From a bacterium (GTDB lineage Bacteria; Patescibacteriota; Saccharimonadia; Saccharimonadales; SZUA-47), in NCBI GenBank assembly GCA_030430915.1, contig JAUIKH010000007.1:1-38727 (forward strand): a stretch of DNA of 38,727 bases, given 5' to 3'. The position numbers were made by a program, and so were the translations under genes. Below the pieces are notes generated by a model. The model searched no databases. It was not told the DNA's origin and was given only the letters and a program-made list of their open reading frames with translations. Below are positions 17,800 to 26,477 of this stretch, piece by piece. Position 1 is the first letter of the stretch. The number at the start of each line of letters is the position of its first letter.

Positions 17800-18351
17800 G
17801 TGAATAGAGAAATCCCATCTAAATCAGAAGTGGTGGATGTGGCAGATTTGAGCATTTCGTTAATTGACAGAGTAAGTAGCTGTCAAGGGCAAACAAACAA
17901 TAACGGAGATCAGATAAGCGCTAAAAGTGAATACCAGCTTGGAGCTAGATCTGTTTTGCAACTGTGTACTTTAAACGACAGCAGTAATAAGCGTAGCTGG
18001 CCAGATTTTGAAGCTAGCTTATACGAGGGACATGGTAATGCTGACTATAATGGATGGGAAGCCAAAGAAACAAGATATAGATTCAAGAGTGAAGGGCTTG
18101 TACTGCCTAAATATTTAGTCGAGGTTGAAATATCTGATGTGGTATTAGACTTAGACAGAAAAGTAAAAAGTCGAGTACCAATGTTTGGAAACGAAGCACA
18201 AAGAAGAGTATATGCTTCAATGAAGAGGCGTGAAAGAAGAATTTTCTCAAAAATAGCAGAAACAGTTTTTGATGAATATGAGTGCAATGAATATAAACTA
18301 GCGCTAAGTAAATGTTCTAAAACAAATAGAATCAAATCAGACATTAACTAG
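17800..18351 (+). CDS. Hypothetical protein
   Basis: 183-aa ORF, GTG start, directly downstream of dnaK. Confidence 0.6.
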   Translation: MNREIPSKSEVVDVADLSISLIDRVSSCQGQTNNNGDQISAKSEYQLGARSVLQLCTLNDSSNKRSWPDFEASLYEGHGNADYNGWEAKETRYRFKSEGLVLPKYLVEVEISDVVLDLDRKVKSRVPMFGNEAQRRVYASMKRRERRIFSKIAETVFDEYECNEYKLALSKCSKTNRIKSDIN

Positions 18352-18384
18352 TAACAGAAAAGATAATTTTGCTATCATGCTTAT

Positions 18385-19248
18385 GTGGGTAAAATTAAAA
18401 AAATCAGAGTAAAGATTAAGAAGTACTTTGCTGAACAACCAAAGATGATTGTCCCTGCTGCTATTTTTCTTTTTATTGTTGTCTTATCGGGTGTTGAGTT
18501 TGTTAGGGCTAGCATTTATATTTCTAAAGCAAACGAATATAAAGAGTCTGCAAAAGTAAGTATTGTGGTGGATAGTGCAAGTAAGTTGAGCTATCAATCG
18601 GAGTATATAGAATCATCTACAATGTGTTCTATAAATCTTGATGATTTAATAGCGAAATCAAATCAAGCGTATATTGACCCCGTTAAAGAGAGTAATGACC
18701 CTGAAATTGTAATGAAAGAATTATCTAATTTAGTGAAACAGGCCGCACCATCACCAGAATTTAATTCAATTATGCAGTTCATACCAAGGGTTTATGAAGC
18801 AAGAAAAATTAGTCGACAAATGGAGTCGTCACTTTACGAAATAGCGAAACTTACGAAACAGGATGGTCGTTCTATGTATTGCTCAAATGTAGCTGGTGTT
18901 TTATCTGAAATATATTTTATTGATGATCTAAGTAAGCCCGAGGCAGTTAGCGCACTACATGTTGGTCAGGTTGAGAACTTTCAAGTTAATTCTCAAAATG
19001 CACTAGACGCAATTTCTAAAATTGAACCTCCTGAAGAATTTGTCGAGAATCACAAAGCTTTAGTAAGTCTGGTAAGTAAGCTTAAAGGTGATCTAAAAAA
19101 TAATACAAATGATTACGTAGGTTTTAGTAGAGTTATTAACGAAAATCTAAAAGTTCTAAAAACCGAGCTAGAAGATTTGAAACAAAAATCAGTTGACTTA
19201 CAATCTAGGCCACAAGAAATACTATTAAGATCTAGTTTGTTACAGTAG
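18385..19248 (+). CDS. Hypothetical protein with N-terminal TM anchor
   Basis: GTG start with upstream extended -10; TM segment MIVPAAIFLFIVVLSGVEFV. Confidence 0.65.
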   Translation: MGKIKKIRVKIKKYFAEQPKMIVPAAIFLFIVVLSGVEFVRASIYISKANEYKESAKVSIVVDSASKLSYQSEYIESSTMCSINLDDLIAKSNQAYIDPVKESNDPEIVMKELSNLVKQAAPSPEFNSIMQFIPRVYEARKISRQMESSLYEIAKLTKQDGRSMYCSNVAGVLSEIYFIDDLSKPEAVSALHVGQVENFQVNSQNALDAISKIEPPEEFVENHKALVSLVSKLKGDLKNNTNDYVGFSRVINENLKVLKTELEDLKQKSVDLQSRPQEILLRSSLLQ

Positions 19249-19249
19249 C

Positions 19250-19981
19250 TTAATCTTCAGGTACTAGGCTTTCTTCTAGAACTTTTATGTTTATGAAGTC
19301 TTGTTCAACAAGGTAGCTTTGAATTTTTTTATCATATCCAGTAGCTACAACTAACCCTACTATTATGAATAGTATAGCAATAGATTTCTGAAACAATCCT
19401 CGAGGGTCTGATAACCAGCCTATTTTATCTAGCAAACGCTTACCAAGTAGTGCAATACCTAACAAGGCGATTGCAAGACCGACACAGTACATAACCAAAT
19501 ATATCAGCCCTTTTGTTGTATTTTCAGGCAAGACGGTTGCTATTACCCATGCATACATAGGACTACAACTGCTAAATACAGGGCCTAGAGCTAACCCGGT
19601 TAGTATTGCAGATAGGTTATGATTTTTTGCTTGGCCCGCTTCTCCTAGAAGTTTTTGAGATTTTGACTGTAAACCAATTTTTATAATTATTTTATCCCAG
19701 AAGTCAGGGAACAGCATTGCTAGTCCAAGAGCAATTACAATTCCACCAGACAAATATGACCATACTTTAGGCTCAATTCCGATCAACGAAGTAGATGCTT
19801 TCAGAAGCAGTGTGAATGCTATTAAAGATAGTACTAAGCTGGCCGTAATTATGTAGGGTCGTTTTTTGTCTTCCTTGTCAGCAAAACTGCCGCCTATAAT
19901 TATTGGCAACAAAGGGAGTATACAAGGAGCAAGAACACTCAAGAAACCTGCCACTAAACTTAGTATGGCTACTAAAAACAC
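19250..19981 (-). CDS. Cytochrome c biogenesis/DsbD-type transmembrane protein CcdA
   Basis: FLSVLAPCILPLLPIIIGGSF and GPVFSSCSPMYAWVIA; about 6 TM helices; next to a thioredoxin gene. Confidence 0.88.
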   Translation of the reverse strand: MFLVAILSLVAGFLSVLAPCILPLLPIIIGGSFADKEDKKRPYIITASLVLSLIAFTLLLKASTSLIGIEPKVWSYLSGGIVIALGLAMLFPDFWDKIIIKIGLQSKSQKLLGEAGQAKNHNLSAILTGLALGPVFSSCSPMYAWVIATVLPENTTKGLIYLVMYCVGLAIALLGIALLGKRLLDKIGWLSDPRGLFQKSIAILFIIVGLVVATGYDKKIQSYLVEQDFINIKVLEESLVPED

Positions 19982-19992
19982 TTATTGTCGCC

Positions 19993-20505
19993 TTATTGAA
20001 TCCCACCGAGGGCTTTGTCTGTGCTTGTTGCTGACCACTTAGCTATTTGAGAACCATTATCATTAAACTGAACAAAAGTGTATTGTGTGGTTACGCCGAA
20101 ATCCTTACGCAGCTGAGTTTCTTTATCAAAATCTGCCTCGATTATAACTGTGTTTTCGGGTATTTGAGATAGGTCAGATTTGAAGTCTTTCTCTATTGAT
20201 TTGCATATTGGGCACCAACTAGCATGAAAAAAGTAAACTTTCTTAGAATTAGTATATTTCTCAGAATTACTCTCATATTCAGCTACTGTTATATATTCAC
20301 CCTGTGCTTTGTTGTTTTCTGCTGACTCTAAATTTTCTGGGCTAGAGGGAGAAGTTGTTTCACTCTCCGCCACACTAGCAGTACTAGATTGTGAGTTTGT
20401 AGATAGGCTTTCATCATTATTGTTATCGTTAATAAAAAAATAACCAACAACGACTAAGGCTATTAAGACGATTATTGCTATAAGAATTTTTACTGATTTA
20501 TCCAC
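19993..20505 (-). CDS. Membrane-anchored thioredoxin-family protein
   Basis: N-terminal TM then VYFFHASWCPICKSIEKDF...FGVTTQYTFVQFND. Confidence 0.88.
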   Translation of the reverse strand: MDKSVKILIAIIVLIALVVVGYFFINDNNNDESLSTNSQSSTASVAESETTSPSSPENLESAENNKAQGEYITVAEYESNSEKYTNSKKVYFFHASWCPICKSIEKDFKSDLSQIPENTVIIEADFDKETQLRKDFGVTTQYTFVQFNDNGSQIAKWSATSTDKALGGIQ

Positions 20506-20618
20506 TTAATGTACTCCATTTAGTATGACTTAATTATATACCATTAGCTATATAAAATGTGTTAAGGCTTAAGTATTCTACAACAGCATAAAACCACCTA
20601 AGTTCGTATACTGTATAT

Positions 20619-22148
20619 ATGCATCAAAACCTTAGCCTTGCTATTTTGGATAAAGGAAATTCTGTATTTTTAACCGGTCCGGCTGGTTCTGGTAAGACTT
20701 ACGTGCTAAACAAATTTATTAGACAATCAAGACAAAAAGGTAAAGTGGTGGCTGTAACAGCATCAACTGGACTGGCTGCAACTCATCTTGGGGGTAGTAC
20801 TGTGCATTCGTGGTCGGGGATAGGAATCAACGAAGAGTTAAACAAAAGATTTATTGATGAAATGAGTAAATCTAGAATGGACAATATTTCAAAAGCTGAC
20901 ATTTTAATAATTGATGAGGTTTCTATGCTTCATGATTATAGGCTTGATATGATTAATCAAGTTTGCAAACAAGTTCGAGCTGACTCGTCTCCGTTTGGAG
21001 GACTTCAGCTAGTTTTGTCTGGTGATTTTTACCAGCTACCGCCAATTAACAGAGCTGACTCAAAGCAAGGTGATTTTATAACTACAAGTGAGTCTTGGGA
21101 AGAATTAGATCCAGTGATTTGTTACTTAGAAGAACAGCACAGACAAGAGGATGATCAGCTTTTAGAAATACTTACAGCTATGAGGAATAATGACCTAAGG
21201 CGGAGGCACGCTGAGGCTTTAATGAATCGAAAAAGTGTACGTATACCTTTTGATCCTCCAGTTACTGAGCTTTATACAAAGAATATCAATGTAGACAGTG
21301 TTAACAATACAAAACTAGATGCAATGGATGGGGACGTTCACGAGTATGAAATGACCAGTACAGGCCGAAAAGGTGCAGTTGAATCGCTCAAAAAATCTTG
21401 CTTAAGTCCAGAAAAGCTACAACTCAAAAAAGGTGCTTTTGTCATGTTTGTTAAGAATTCTACAGAAAAGAAGTACGTTAACGGAACCCTAGGCACAGTT
21501 ACAGGATTTGATAAGCATACAAATTATCCAGTGGTAAAAACTAAAGACGGTAAAACAATTAATGTCGAGCCAGATACATGGGAGATGCGGGATGGGGATA
21601 AGAAGGTAGCTTCGTTGACACAAATTCCACTTAGACTGGCTTGGGCAATTACTGTTCACAAAAGTCAGGGCATGACTTTAGATGCGGCACATATTGATCT
21701 AAGTAGTGCGTTTGTACCAGGTATGGGCTACGTTGCTTTATCTAGGGTTAGAAGTTTAGACAACCTAACTCTTGGAGGTCTTAATAATATAGCTCTTAAA
21801 ATTCACGAAAACGCTTATTTAATCGATGAGCAACTTAGAAGTAAATCTAACAAAGATTCTCAGAAATATAAGCACCTAGAAAAAGACTATTTAAAAAACC
21901 TGTCAAAAATATCTGATAAAAATAATGATAAAAATAATGATAAAAATTCATGGCAATCTAAGCTAAAAAAAATGAGAAAAGATTTCCCAAACGCCTATAA
22001 GCCGTGGAAGGAAATAGAAGATAAGAGTCTTTTGAGTTTATGGGCGGAAGGCAAGACGATTAAACAATTGTCTAAAACCCTAGGAAGGCACGAAGGCAGC
22101 ATAAGAGCAAGGTTAAAAAAGCACTTTGGAGATGACATTTTTCAATAG
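20619..22148 (+). CDS. PIF1-like helicase with C-terminal DNA-binding-like tail
   Basis: FLTGPAGSGKTYVLNKFI, IIDEVSMLHDYRLDMI, GGLQLVLSGDFYQLPPI, AWAITVHKSQGMTLDAAHIDL; C-term LLSLWAEGKTIKQLSKTLGRHEGSIRARL. Confidence 0.9.
   Translation: MHQNLSLAILDKGNSVFLTGPAGSGKTYVLNKFIRQSRQKGKVVAVTASTGLAATHLGGSTVHSWSGIGINEELNKRFIDEMSKSRMDNISKADILIIDEVSMLHDYRLDMINQVCKQVRADSSPFGGLQLVLSGDFYQLPPINRADSKQGDFITTSESWEELDPVICYLEEQHRQEDDQLLEILTAMRNNDLRRRHAEALMNRKSVRIPFDPPVTELYTKNINVDSVNNTKLDAMDGDVHEYEMTSTGRKGAVESLKKSCLSPEKLQLKKGAFVMFVKNSTEKKYVNGTLGTVTGFDKHTNYPVVKTKDGKTINVEPDTWEMRDGDKKVASLTQIPLRLAWAITVHKSQGMTLDAAHIDLSSAFVPGMGYVALSRVRSLDNLTLGGLNNIALKIHENAYLIDEQLRSKSNKDSQKYKHLEKDYLKNLSKISDKNNDKNNDKNSWQSKLKKMRKDFPNAYKPWKEIEDKSLLSLWAEGKTIKQLSKTLGRHEGSIRARLKKHFGDDIFQ
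21915..21948 (+). repeat. 12-bp tandem repeat, about 2.8 copies, in frame
   Basis: GATAAAAATAAT x2 + GATAAAAATT, encoding DKNNDKNNDKN. Confidence 0.9.
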
Positions 22149-22155
22149 CTTTTAA

Positions 22156-22182
22156 CTGGCACTCTAAAGCTCGAAGTGCTAA
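22156..22182 (+). promoter_or_regulatory. CIRCE-like operator upstream of dnaJ
   Basis: CTGGCACTC-N9-AAGTGCTAA. Confidence 0.75.
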
Positions 22183-22260
22183 AATAGTGTATATGATTGA
22201 TTTCTTAGAGTATTTACCCAGTTTAGTTATGGATAACATAGAACAAAGGAAAAAACGTAG

Positions 22261-23364
22261 ATGAGTAAAAGAGATTATTACGAAGTTTTGGGCATCTCAA
22301 AGGGGGCTTCGGATGATGAGATAAAAAAAGCTTTTAGACGCAAAGCAATAGAATTACACCCAGATAAAGAGGGTGGCGATGAAGCAAAGTTCAAAGAAGT
22401 AAATGAAGCGTATGAAGTTTTAAAAGATTCTCAAAAACGTCAGAGATATGATCAGTTTGGTCACGCCGGTGTGGGTGGTGCTTCTGGTGGTGGTAATCCT
22501 TTTGCTGGATTTGGTGGTCAAGGTCAAAATGTTAATTTTGACTTTGGCGATATGGGAGGATTTGGTGATATATTTGGTAGTTTTTTTGGGGGCGGCGGTC
22601 AGCAACGTCAAAGTAGACCTAAAAGAGGTCGTGATGTTGAGATGGCTTTGGAGCTGGATTTTGAAGAGGCCGTATTTGGAGTAGAGACGGAAGTTAAGTT
22701 AAATCTGAACGATACGTGTGAACACTGCAAGGGAAAAACTGTTGAGCCGGGACATCAAATGAAAAAGTGCGACACCTGTAAGGGCTCTGGACAAGAGGTG
22801 CGAGTTGCGAAAACTATTTTTGGCAACATACAGCAGGCTGTGACGTGTCAAACTTGTAGAGGTAAAGGTGAGATTCCTGAGAAAGATTGTAGCGTATGTG
22901 GAGCTACAGGCGTTCAAAGAAAAGATAAGAATGTGAAGATTAAAATCCCGGCTGGTATTGATGATGGGGCAGTAATTAGGTTAAGAGAGTATGGTGAAGC
23001 AACTGCTAACGGTAATAAAGGTGATCTATATGTAAATATTAGGGTTAAGCCGCATAAAGAATTCACGCGTGAGGGGTTGTTAATACTGAGTAGTGTCCAT
23101 ATTGATATGGTAGATGCAGCACTAGGAACAGAAACCGAGATTAACACAGTTGATGGTCCAGTTAAAATGAAAGTCCCAGCGGGCACACAAAGCGGGACTG
23201 ACTTTAAATTATCAGGTCATGGCGTACCACACTTAAAGAGCGACAAGCGGGGCTCTCATATCGTTACTGTTGAAGTGGATACTCCTGTCAAACTAAACAA
23301 GCAACAAAAAGAGTTATTAGAACAATTTAAAAATTCAGACAAAAAGCGTGGACTTTTTAGATAG
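22261..23364 (+). CDS. dnaJ: Chaperone DnaJ
   Basis: J-domain with HPD, Gly-rich region, four CXXC zinc motifs. Confidence 0.97.
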   Translation: MSKRDYYEVLGISKGASDDEIKKAFRRKAIELHPDKEGGDEAKFKEVNEAYEVLKDSQKRQRYDQFGHAGVGGASGGGNPFAGFGGQGQNVNFDFGDMGGFGDIFGSFFGGGGQQRQSRPKRGRDVEMALELDFEEAVFGVETEVKLNLNDTCEHCKGKTVEPGHQMKKCDTCKGSGQEVRVAKTIFGNIQQAVTCQTCRGKGEIPEKDCSVCGATGVQRKDKNVKIKIPAGIDDGAVIRLREYGEATANGNKGDLYVNIRVKPHKEFTREGLLILSSVHIDMVDAALGTETEINTVDGPVKMKVPAGTQSGTDFKLSGHGVPHLKSDKRGSHIVTVEVDTPVKLNKQQKELLEQFKNSDKKRGLFR

Positions 23365-23402
23365 TATTGCTTAATTTGTTGTTAGGATATAGTATTTAGC
23401 TA

Positions 23403-23516
23403 ATGGCTAAAAACAATAAAAGCTCTCAAAGCGGATTTATAACTATGATTGTCTTAATGATTTTAGTTTTAGGGTTATTTATTTTTCTAGCGTACTCCAG
23501 AGTTAGCAATAGCTAA
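23403..23516 (+). CDS. Small single-TM protein (37 aa)
   Basis: MAKNNKSSQSGFITMIVLMILVLGLFIFLAYSRVSNS*; below the ORF-track cutoff; N-in basic segment followed by one TM helix. Confidence 0.5.
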   Translation: MAKNNKSSQSGFITMIVLMILVLGLFIFLAYSRVSNS

Positions 23517-23690
23517 ACATTGAAATACATCCATTTTCAATAGTTCAGTACAAGAAGCATACCATCTGTCGGTATTTATGACGTAGTCGATGATGCAACA
23601 TCGACAACTACGCTTTAGGCTTAATATTAAACTGGGGAGCTCCAGAGTAAAGGAGTTGAATATATTAGACGTAAGTGGTTTAATATACAT

Positions 23691-25073
23691 ATGAATATGC
23701 GCTCTATTGACGAGCTTGGCTCTTTAAAACCAAATAGCAGACCAGGTGCAGAAAGACTAACTTATGACGGGATAAACACGCCTCTATATGATGAGGGTGG
23801 TGAGCTTCATATTGGGTTAATGAACGAAAGCATCTATGAATCCGAGGCAAAAATTGCAGATTTATGGAATACAGTTGAGTCTGGCGAAGGCGTGGAGGCT
23901 GAAGCAGCCGCCCACGAGCTAGCTAGAATAAATTTAGTTAAAACAGCCAGAGAAATACATAAAACCGGCACAGATAAACTGCTTTGGTCTGAGAGATTTA
24001 GACATGCATCGATAGAATTATATGGTCAGCCGAGTGTTGAAGAGGCTGCCCAACTGCTAAAATCAATGTCTGTTGAATTTTCGGAAATTGAAATAACTAA
24101 TCAAAACCTGGCAGCTCAAAGAGATTACTTGGTGTCAGAATATAACTCTGTTTTAAAAAGAGGAGGTCATGTAATTTCCGCTTCAGTAATTGAAAATCAA
24201 AACACAATTATAGAAGATGCAAAAGAGTTTGGACAATATATTACTAATGAATATAAACCAGTATTTGATCTAGTAGAAGAGGGGCGCACCTATAATGCAT
24301 ATGAACAAAAACAGGTAATTACCGAAGCAATTATAAATCTAAGTAATAAAGAACCAAAGTGGAACAAAGTACAAGTTAGACTTGATGATAACGCTGCTCA
24401 TATGTCTGTCGGCATGAAAGATCCAGAAGATATACATGTCAGTATCGGAGTAAATAGACCAGAGGCCAGCAGTGAAGAGATGAAGGGGTTATTAGCGCAT
24501 GAAGTTATCTGGCATTTAGAGAGAGGGTTAAATGGCTGGGCTTTAAATGACCCAATGATGGGTGCAGGATTTCCTTATTATGAAGCTTTTGAAGAGGGTG
24601 GGGGTATATTTGCAGAAACAGGTGTTAGTGGTGAAATACCTAGAAAACATAAGGATAGATACCTGGATATAGCCCTGGCTTTAGGTATTTTAGACAATCA
24701 ACCTTTTTCTAGGCAGAAGCTAATTGAGCTAGCTGAAATTAGAAATTTACTAGTTGCTTACAAGGATAACAATGGTAGTTTATCCGAAAGTGATATAGTT
24801 CAAACTAAAAAAGCTGCTTATTCTCACGTTGATCGCATATACAAAGGAGGCATAGGCGATGAATCAGATGCAGGCATGGCCGGTGTTTTTACTAAAGACG
24901 TTATCTACTATGAAGGCGTAATAATGATGGATAAATTTAGTAAACTTAGAAAGTCCAAAGGAATTTCTATTGAAGCCATGTTTGGTTATCTAAAATTAGG
25001 TAAATTTAATCCTCTCAGCGAAGTTCAAACAAAGTATGTTGCAGATCATTATGGTATTAAGCTTGCCAATTAG
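23691..25073 (+). CDS. Putative DUF1704/MATCAP-like metallopeptidase
   Basis: MKGLLAHEVIWHLERGLNGWALNDPMMGAGFPYYEAFEEGGGIFAE: HExxxH followed by an EEG-type motif as in DUF1704. Confidence 0.6.
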   Translation: MNMRSIDELGSLKPNSRPGAERLTYDGINTPLYDEGGELHIGLMNESIYESEAKIADLWNTVESGEGVEAEAAAHELARINLVKTAREIHKTGTDKLLWSERFRHASIELYGQPSVEEAAQLLKSMSVEFSEIEITNQNLAAQRDYLVSEYNSVLKRGGHVISASVIENQNTIIEDAKEFGQYITNEYKPVFDLVEEGRTYNAYEQKQVITEAIINLSNKEPKWNKVQVRLDDNAAHMSVGMKDPEDIHVSIGVNRPEASSEEMKGLLAHEVIWHLERGLNGWALNDPMMGAGFPYYEAFEEGGGIFAETGVSGEIPRKHKDRYLDIALALGILDNQPFSRQKLIELAEIRNLLVAYKDNNGSLSESDIVQTKKAAYSHVDRIYKGGIGDESDAGMAGVFTKDVIYYEGVIMMDKFSKLRKSKGISIEAMFGYLKLGKFNPLSEVQTKYVADHYGIKLAN

Positions 25074-25098
25074 TTAACCATGAAATAGACTATGCAAG

Positions 25099-26385
25099 AT
25101 GAAAAAAGACTTAATTTTATTTGTTGGCTATTTTGTTTCACCAAAAGAGGTAGTGGGTGAAATAAAAAGTTTTTTTGGTGAAAATGATGTTCGAGTCGGT
25201 TTAATATACGATAAAAAATCTTTAAAAAATCAGATTATCAACACAAAAATAAATAGCTGTGTAAAGTATTGTGATATTGAATTAGCTGTAGATATGTCAT
25301 CGATTGAAGAAATTAAAAATGCGCTATTTCAAGAACAAAGCAGAATAATTGCTGTAACCACTAGAGGAGAATCATTCTTAAAAGAATTTAAGAGTGTAAT
25401 TCAAATATTACCAGAAAGCGTATTAACTCCCACTGTTAATGCCATAGATAATTGTAGTGATAAATCTAAAATGCGCGAGGCTTTAAGGGCTTATGATGAA
25501 TCTTTAACTCCTAAATCCATAGAAATTAAAAGCACTGATAAAAAACATCTTGAACAAATTTCTCAAAAAACCGGCTTTCCACTAATCATAAAACCAAGCG
25601 GTTTAAGCACCAGCATGCTAGTTACGAAATGTAGCAACTTTAAAGAACTACAAAATATGGCAAAAACAACATTTGATAAAATTCAAGAAAGCTATGAAAC
25701 TCATAAAGGCAGAGGGCAAATTAAAGTTTTGGCTGAAGAATTTATGAGTGGACCTTTGTATTCCGTTGATGCGTATATTGACAGTAAAGGTGAAGGGTTG
25801 TTTTGTCCGGCAGTCAGAACAATAACAGGTGCTGAAGCAGGCAAAAGTGACTTTTATGGCTATCTTCAAAGTATACCAGCAGGACTATCAGAGAAAGATA
25901 AGCAAAAGATGAATAATTATGCTCAAAAAGCTATCAATGCCGTTGGGCTTAAAAACAGTTCTGCCCATATAGAGCTTATACTTTCTTATAAGGGGTGGAA
26001 AATTGTAGAAATTGGTCCGAGAACAGGCGGGCAACGTACTACAATGTATCGTTTGTCTCATAACATCAAGCACAGCTTAAATGACATTTTAACTAGAACT
26101 AATATATATCAACCAAAACTCGAAAAATTTTCTAAATATGTAGCTTATCTAAAATTTTACGCAGAAGAGGAAGGTATAGTTGAAGATGTAAATGGTATTA
26201 ATGAAATTATTAAACTTAAATCCTATGCTAAACATGCAATGGTTACAGGAATTAACAACCAATTTAAATTTGCAAGACACGGTGGGCTAGGAGTTATGAA
26301 CCTGGTTCTGGCCAATAGAAATAAAAATATACTTGAAGAAGACATAAAGAACACGGAAAAAACTATAAAAATAATAATTAAATGA
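25099..26385 (+). CDS. ATP-grasp domain protein (carboxylate-amine ligase-like)
   Basis: FPLIIKPSGLSTSMLVT, VLAEEFMSGPLYSVDAYID, HIELILSYKGWKIVEIGPRTGG. Confidence 0.8.
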   Translation: MKKDLILFVGYFVSPKEVVGEIKSFFGENDVRVGLIYDKKSLKNQIINTKINSCVKYCDIELAVDMSSIEEIKNALFQEQSRIIAVTTRGESFLKEFKSVIQILPESVLTPTVNAIDNCSDKSKMREALRAYDESLTPKSIEIKSTDKKHLEQISQKTGFPLIIKPSGLSTSMLVTKCSNFKELQNMAKTTFDKIQESYETHKGRGQIKVLAEEFMSGPLYSVDAYIDSKGEGLFCPAVRTITGAEAGKSDFYGYLQSIPAGLSEKDKQKMNNYAQKAINAVGLKNSSAHIELILSYKGWKIVEIGPRTGGQRTTMYRLSHNIKHSLNDILTRTNIYQPKLEKFSKYVAYLKFYAEEEGIVEDVNGINEIIKLKSYAKHAMVTGINNQFKFARHGGLGVMNLVLANRNKNILEEDIKNTEKTIKIIIK

Positions 26386-26395
26386 TTTTTATTTA

Positions 26396-26444
26396 TTGAC
26401 AAGTAGGTATCTATACTATAAAGTCACTGTAAAAGGTACCTACT
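26396..26444 (+). promoter_or_regulatory. Promoter with flanking inverted repeat (possible operator)
   Basis: TTGACA 26396-26401 with -10-like TATAAA/TAAAGT; AGTAGGTA (26402-26409)/TACCTACT (26437-26444). Confidence 0.5.
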
Positions 26445-26477
26445 AGTATAAAAATATACAAATTATCAGGTTAAGAC

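Noticed and set aside
22420-23186. Overlapping ORFs in dnaJ (22420-22611, 22448-22684, 22699-22917, 22914-23186)
   Set aside because: Alternative frames of dnaJ, including the Gly-rich region; not independent genes.
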